Source: Gemmatimonadota bacterium (GTDB taxonomy: Bacteria > Gemmatimonadota > Gemmatimonadetes > Palauibacterales > Palauibacteraceae). From it: a stretch of 8,248 nucleotides of DNA. Shown piece after piece: positions 6,467 to 8,248 of the stretch. A program made the translations under genes and the position numbers. Every line of letters begins with the position of its first letter. The first letter of the stretch is position 1. The notes beneath the pieces are model-generated. The model was not told the origin of the DNA. It saw only the letters and a program-made list of their open reading frames with translations, and did no database searches. Where the stretch lies: positions 1-8,248 of the forward strand of contig JABDQB010000293.1 of NCBI GenBank assembly GCA_013042495.1, read 5' to 3'.

Positions 6467-7654
6467 TCAGGCCAGGCTTGCGATGATGGCATCGGTAATC
6501 TGGGTCGTGGACGCCGCGCCCTGCGACAGGACTTCGGGTCCGCCCGGAAGACGGAGCATGTCGTAGGCGCGAACCTCGCCGCTGGCCACGACGGCTGCCG
6601 TAGCCTCCCGGATCGCCTTTGCCCGGTCCAGCTCGCCGATGTGGTCCAGGAGCATCGCCGCCGTGAGGATCATGGCGATCGGATTCACGATCGACGGATT
6701 CAGGTCGGCATACTTCGGCGCGGATCCGTGTGTCGGCTCGAACACCGCCACCTCATCGCCGATGTTGGCGGAGCACGCAAACCCGAGACCGCCGACGAGC
6801 CCTGCGAACGCGTCCGAGACGATGTCTCCGAACATGTTACCCGCGACGATGACCGAGTAATCCTCCGGATTCTTCGTGAGCCACATCATCTGGGCGTCGA
6901 TGTTGGTGGACCAGAGCTGGATATCCGGGAAGTCCGCCTTCACCTTCCGCGCCTCCTCCTCCATCATGCCCGAGGTCTCGCGCAAAACGTTCGGCTTCTC
7001 GCATACCGTGACCGACGGATAGCCATGCCGGGCGGCGTACTCGAATGCGGCGCGGGTGATGCGAGAGCATGCCCGGCGCGTGAAGATCCGGCTCGATATC
7101 GCCAGGTCGGGTCCCGGGGTATCCGAGAACCGGCGGAACTTCGGATGCGAATCGAACGTCGCCCGGACCTCGGGCGGCGGGTCCGTCCACTCCACCCCGC
7201 CATACAGGCCCTCCGTGTTCTGCCGGAAGATGACCGCATCCACCTTCGGTTCCTCCCAGCCACCGTCGGCTGTCCGCCGAATGAAATTAAGCGGATTGCC
7301 GGCGAACGAGCGGCACGGCCGAATGGAAACGTCGAGGTTGAAGCGCTGTCGGAGACCGACGATGGGGCTGTAATACACGAGCCCCTGTCCCTGCAGCTCA
7401 GGACTCAGCTCGGAAGTCGCCTCGTTCTTCGGCTTCGACGTGATCGCCCCGAACAGCCCGAGTCCGTGCTTTTCCAACAGTTCAATGGTCCTGTCGGGCA
7501 GCGGATTGCCCTCCGTGATCCAGAACTCCCAGCCGATGTCGGCGTGAACGTAGTCCGCCTCGAATCCTAAGGCATCGAGAACTCGGATGGCCTCCGGGAG
7601 GACCGTTTGTCCGATTCCGTCACCGGGCATGGATACAATCGTTCGACGAGACAT
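6467..7654 (-). CDS. Isocitrate/isopropylmalate/homoisocitrate-family dehydrogenase
   Basis: This is a 395-residue cytosolic beta-decarboxylating dehydrogenase that oxidises a 3-substituted malate to a 2-oxoacid plus CO2, with a metal ion and NAD(P). Visible family features are the N-terminal GDGIG (11-15), the substrate-arginine stretch with R102 and R112, RQNTEGLYGG (144-153), CEKPNVL (218-224, catalytic lysine K220), NID (251-253), the metal-binding stretch with D277 and D281, and EPTHGSAPKYA (306-316). K314-Y315 matches the Lys-Tyr pair that helps bind NADP in E. coli isocitrate dehydrogenase, so NADP use is plausible. In the gamma-pocket, aligned by eye on R102, S96 matches the isocitrate-enzyme serine. 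I98 and V99 replace its neighbouring asparagine region and resemble the leucine pair of isopropylmalate dehydrogenase. The exact substrate is therefore open. The start at 7654 follows a strong ribosome site. The neighbours supply an isomerase upstream and a lyase downstream, so it likely works in the middle of that pathway. Confidence 0.9.
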   Translation of the reverse strand: MSRRTIVSMPGDGIGQTVLPEAIRVLDALGFEADYVHADIGWEFWITEGNPLPDRTIELLEKHGLGLFGAITSKPKNEATSELSPELQGQGLVYYSPIVGLRQRFNLDVSIRPCRSFAGNPLNFIRRTADGGWEEPKVDAVIFRQNTEGLYGGVEWTDPPPEVRATFDSHPKFRRFSDTPGPDLAISSRIFTRRACSRITRAAFEYAARHGYPSVTVCEKPNVLRETSGMMEEEARKVKADFPDIQLWSTNIDAQMMWLTKNPEDYSVIVAGNMFGDIVSDAFAGLVGGLGFACSANIGDEVAVFEPTHGSAPKYADLNPSIVNPIAMILTAAMLLDHIGELDRAKAIREATAAVVASGEVRAYDMLRLPGGPEVLSQGAASTTQITDAIIASLA

Positions 7655-7661
7655 GCGCTTG

Positions 7662-7669
7662 CCTCTCCT
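7662..7669 (-). promoter_or_regulatory. Ribosome binding site of the dehydrogenase gene
   Basis: On the minus strand AGGAGAGG lies 7 bases before the ATG at 7654-7652, in the 19-base gap after the preceding gene's TAA. It decides the start: the reading frame extends 20 residues further upstream into a very basic stretch overlapping the previous gene, which has no such signal and does not fit the family's N-terminus. Confidence 0.75.
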
Positions 7670-7673
7670 GTGC

Positions 7674-8248
7674 TTACGCTTGGAGTCCGAGCCGCGCCCG
7701 GACCTGGTTTTCAATGCCGCCCGCCACTACGAGCGCCTGGGGAACGGCGCCCAGCGGGACAAACGTGAATGCTTCCTCCCCCAGCGTTACGGTGCCGCGC
7801 GCGAAATCGACGGTCAGCCGGTCACCCGGCACCACCGTCGGTATCTTCGAGCCCGCGTGCTTCTGCTTGAGCCGGTCGACCAGGGCCGGGCACTCGATGC
7901 AGACGAAACCGTTGTTGAACGCGTTGCGCAGGTAGGTCTGCGAGAAGCTCCCGGCGATCACGAGCGCGATTCCGGCGGCCTGGAGCGCCGTGGCGGCCTG
8001 CTCCCGGCTGGACCCGGTCCCGAAATTGTACCCGCCGACCAGCACGTCGCCCGGCATGACGCCGGCCGCGAAGTCAGGGTCGTAGTTTCGCATGACAACC
8101 CCGGCCATCTGCTTGGGCGTCATACCCTCCTGATACGTGAAATCCTTCCCGTAGATGCCGTCCGTGTTGAGATTGTCTTGCGGCGCGAACAGCAGGCGAC
8201 CCTCGTGGCTGGCTGGGAATCCCGGTTCGATCTGCACGGCCGCCACGT
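7674..8248 (-). CDS. Homoaconitase/aconitase-family swivel domain, 5'-partial
   Basis: This is the small (swivel) domain of the aconitase superfamily, which with a 4Fe-4S large domain moves a hydroxyl group between adjacent carbons of a 2-hydroxy-di/tricarboxylate. Counting from a GTG at 8246-8244, residues 24-38 carry DNLNTDGIYGKDFTY and residues 76-84 carry GTGSSREQA, the conserved swivel-domain loop, followed by an AGSF stretch (98-101). From memory the text resembles the C-terminal third of fungal Lys4-type single-chain homoaconitases much more than stand-alone LeuD. The frame is open to the window edge, and the residues before DNLNTDG (VQIEPGFPASHEGRLLF) read like the inter-domain linker of a fused protein. 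I therefore treat the GTG as probably internal and the gene as 5'-truncated; a separate 190-residue small subunit is the alternative. It ends in TAA, 19 bases before the dehydrogenase start. Substrate (homocitrate, citrate, alkylmalate) cannot be told from this domain. Confidence 0.85.
   Translation of the reverse strand, partial: VAAVQIEPGFPASHEGRLLFAPQDNLNTDGIYGKDFTYQEGMTPKQMAGVVMRNYDPDFAAGVMPGDVLVGGYNFGTGSSREQAATALQAAGIALVIAGSFSQTYLRNAFNNGFVCIECPALVDRLKQKHAGSKIPTVVPGDRLTVDFARGTVTLGEEAFTFVPLGAVPQALVVAGGIENQVRARLGLQA

Noticed and set aside
5437..6486. A 349-codon plus-strand open frame
   Set aside because: It is the antisense shadow of the CitD-CitE gene.
6065..7570. A 501-codon plus-strand open frame
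   Set aside because: It covers the antisense of the dehydrogenase and the CitD domain, has no recognisable motif, and is explained by GC bias.

Overview
The window is a GC-rich bacterial chromosome segment, fully coding on the minus strand. It holds one tightly packed gene run, transcribed from high to low coordinates. No gap between genes exceeds about 20 bases, and no promoter, terminator, RNA gene, repeat or mobile element is visible. It therefore looks like the interior of an operon that continues past both edges. The phylum cannot be fixed from sequence alone. A citrate-lyase-type enzyme, a ferredoxin-dependent 2-oxoacid oxidoreductase and an acyl kinase together suggest anaerobic or facultatively anaerobic metabolism.

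In transcription order the genes are: (1) the C-terminal swivel domain of an aconitase-superfamily protein of homoaconitase (Lys4-like) type, 5'-truncated by the window (7674-8248); (2) an isocitrate/isopropylmalate/homoisocitrate-type dehydrogenase (6467-7654); (3) a fused CitD-CitE protein, acyl-carrier domain plus citryl-lyase beta subunit (5242-6456); (4) a CitF alpha subunit, acyl-carrier transferase (3653-5245); (5) a GltD/NfnB-like NADPH-linked flavin and iron-sulfur oxidoreductase (2205-3656); (6) a butyrate-kinase-family acyl kinase (1114-2205); (7) the first 369 codons of IorA, the indolepyruvate ferredoxin oxidoreductase alpha subunit, which runs off the low edge (1-1107). The last gene has no stop codon in the window and is easy to miss.

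Read together, the genes encode a linear chemistry: 2-hydroxy-di/tricarboxylate lyase (or synthase), positional isomerase, oxidative decarboxylation to a 2-oxoacid, ferredoxin-linked conversion to acyl-CoA, and ATP formation through an acyl phosphate. A GltD-like protein could exchange electrons between ferredoxin and NADPH. This mirrors the citrate to 2-oxoglutarate to succinyl-CoA segment of the TCA cycle. However, the last enzymes belong to families that prefer aromatic or branched/short-chain substrates, and the dehydrogenase pocket reads as hydrophobic. The unifying substrate is thus unknown and may be a 2-alkyl- or 2-arylmalate-like compound rather than citrate. That pathway assignment is inference; the individual family assignments are well supported.
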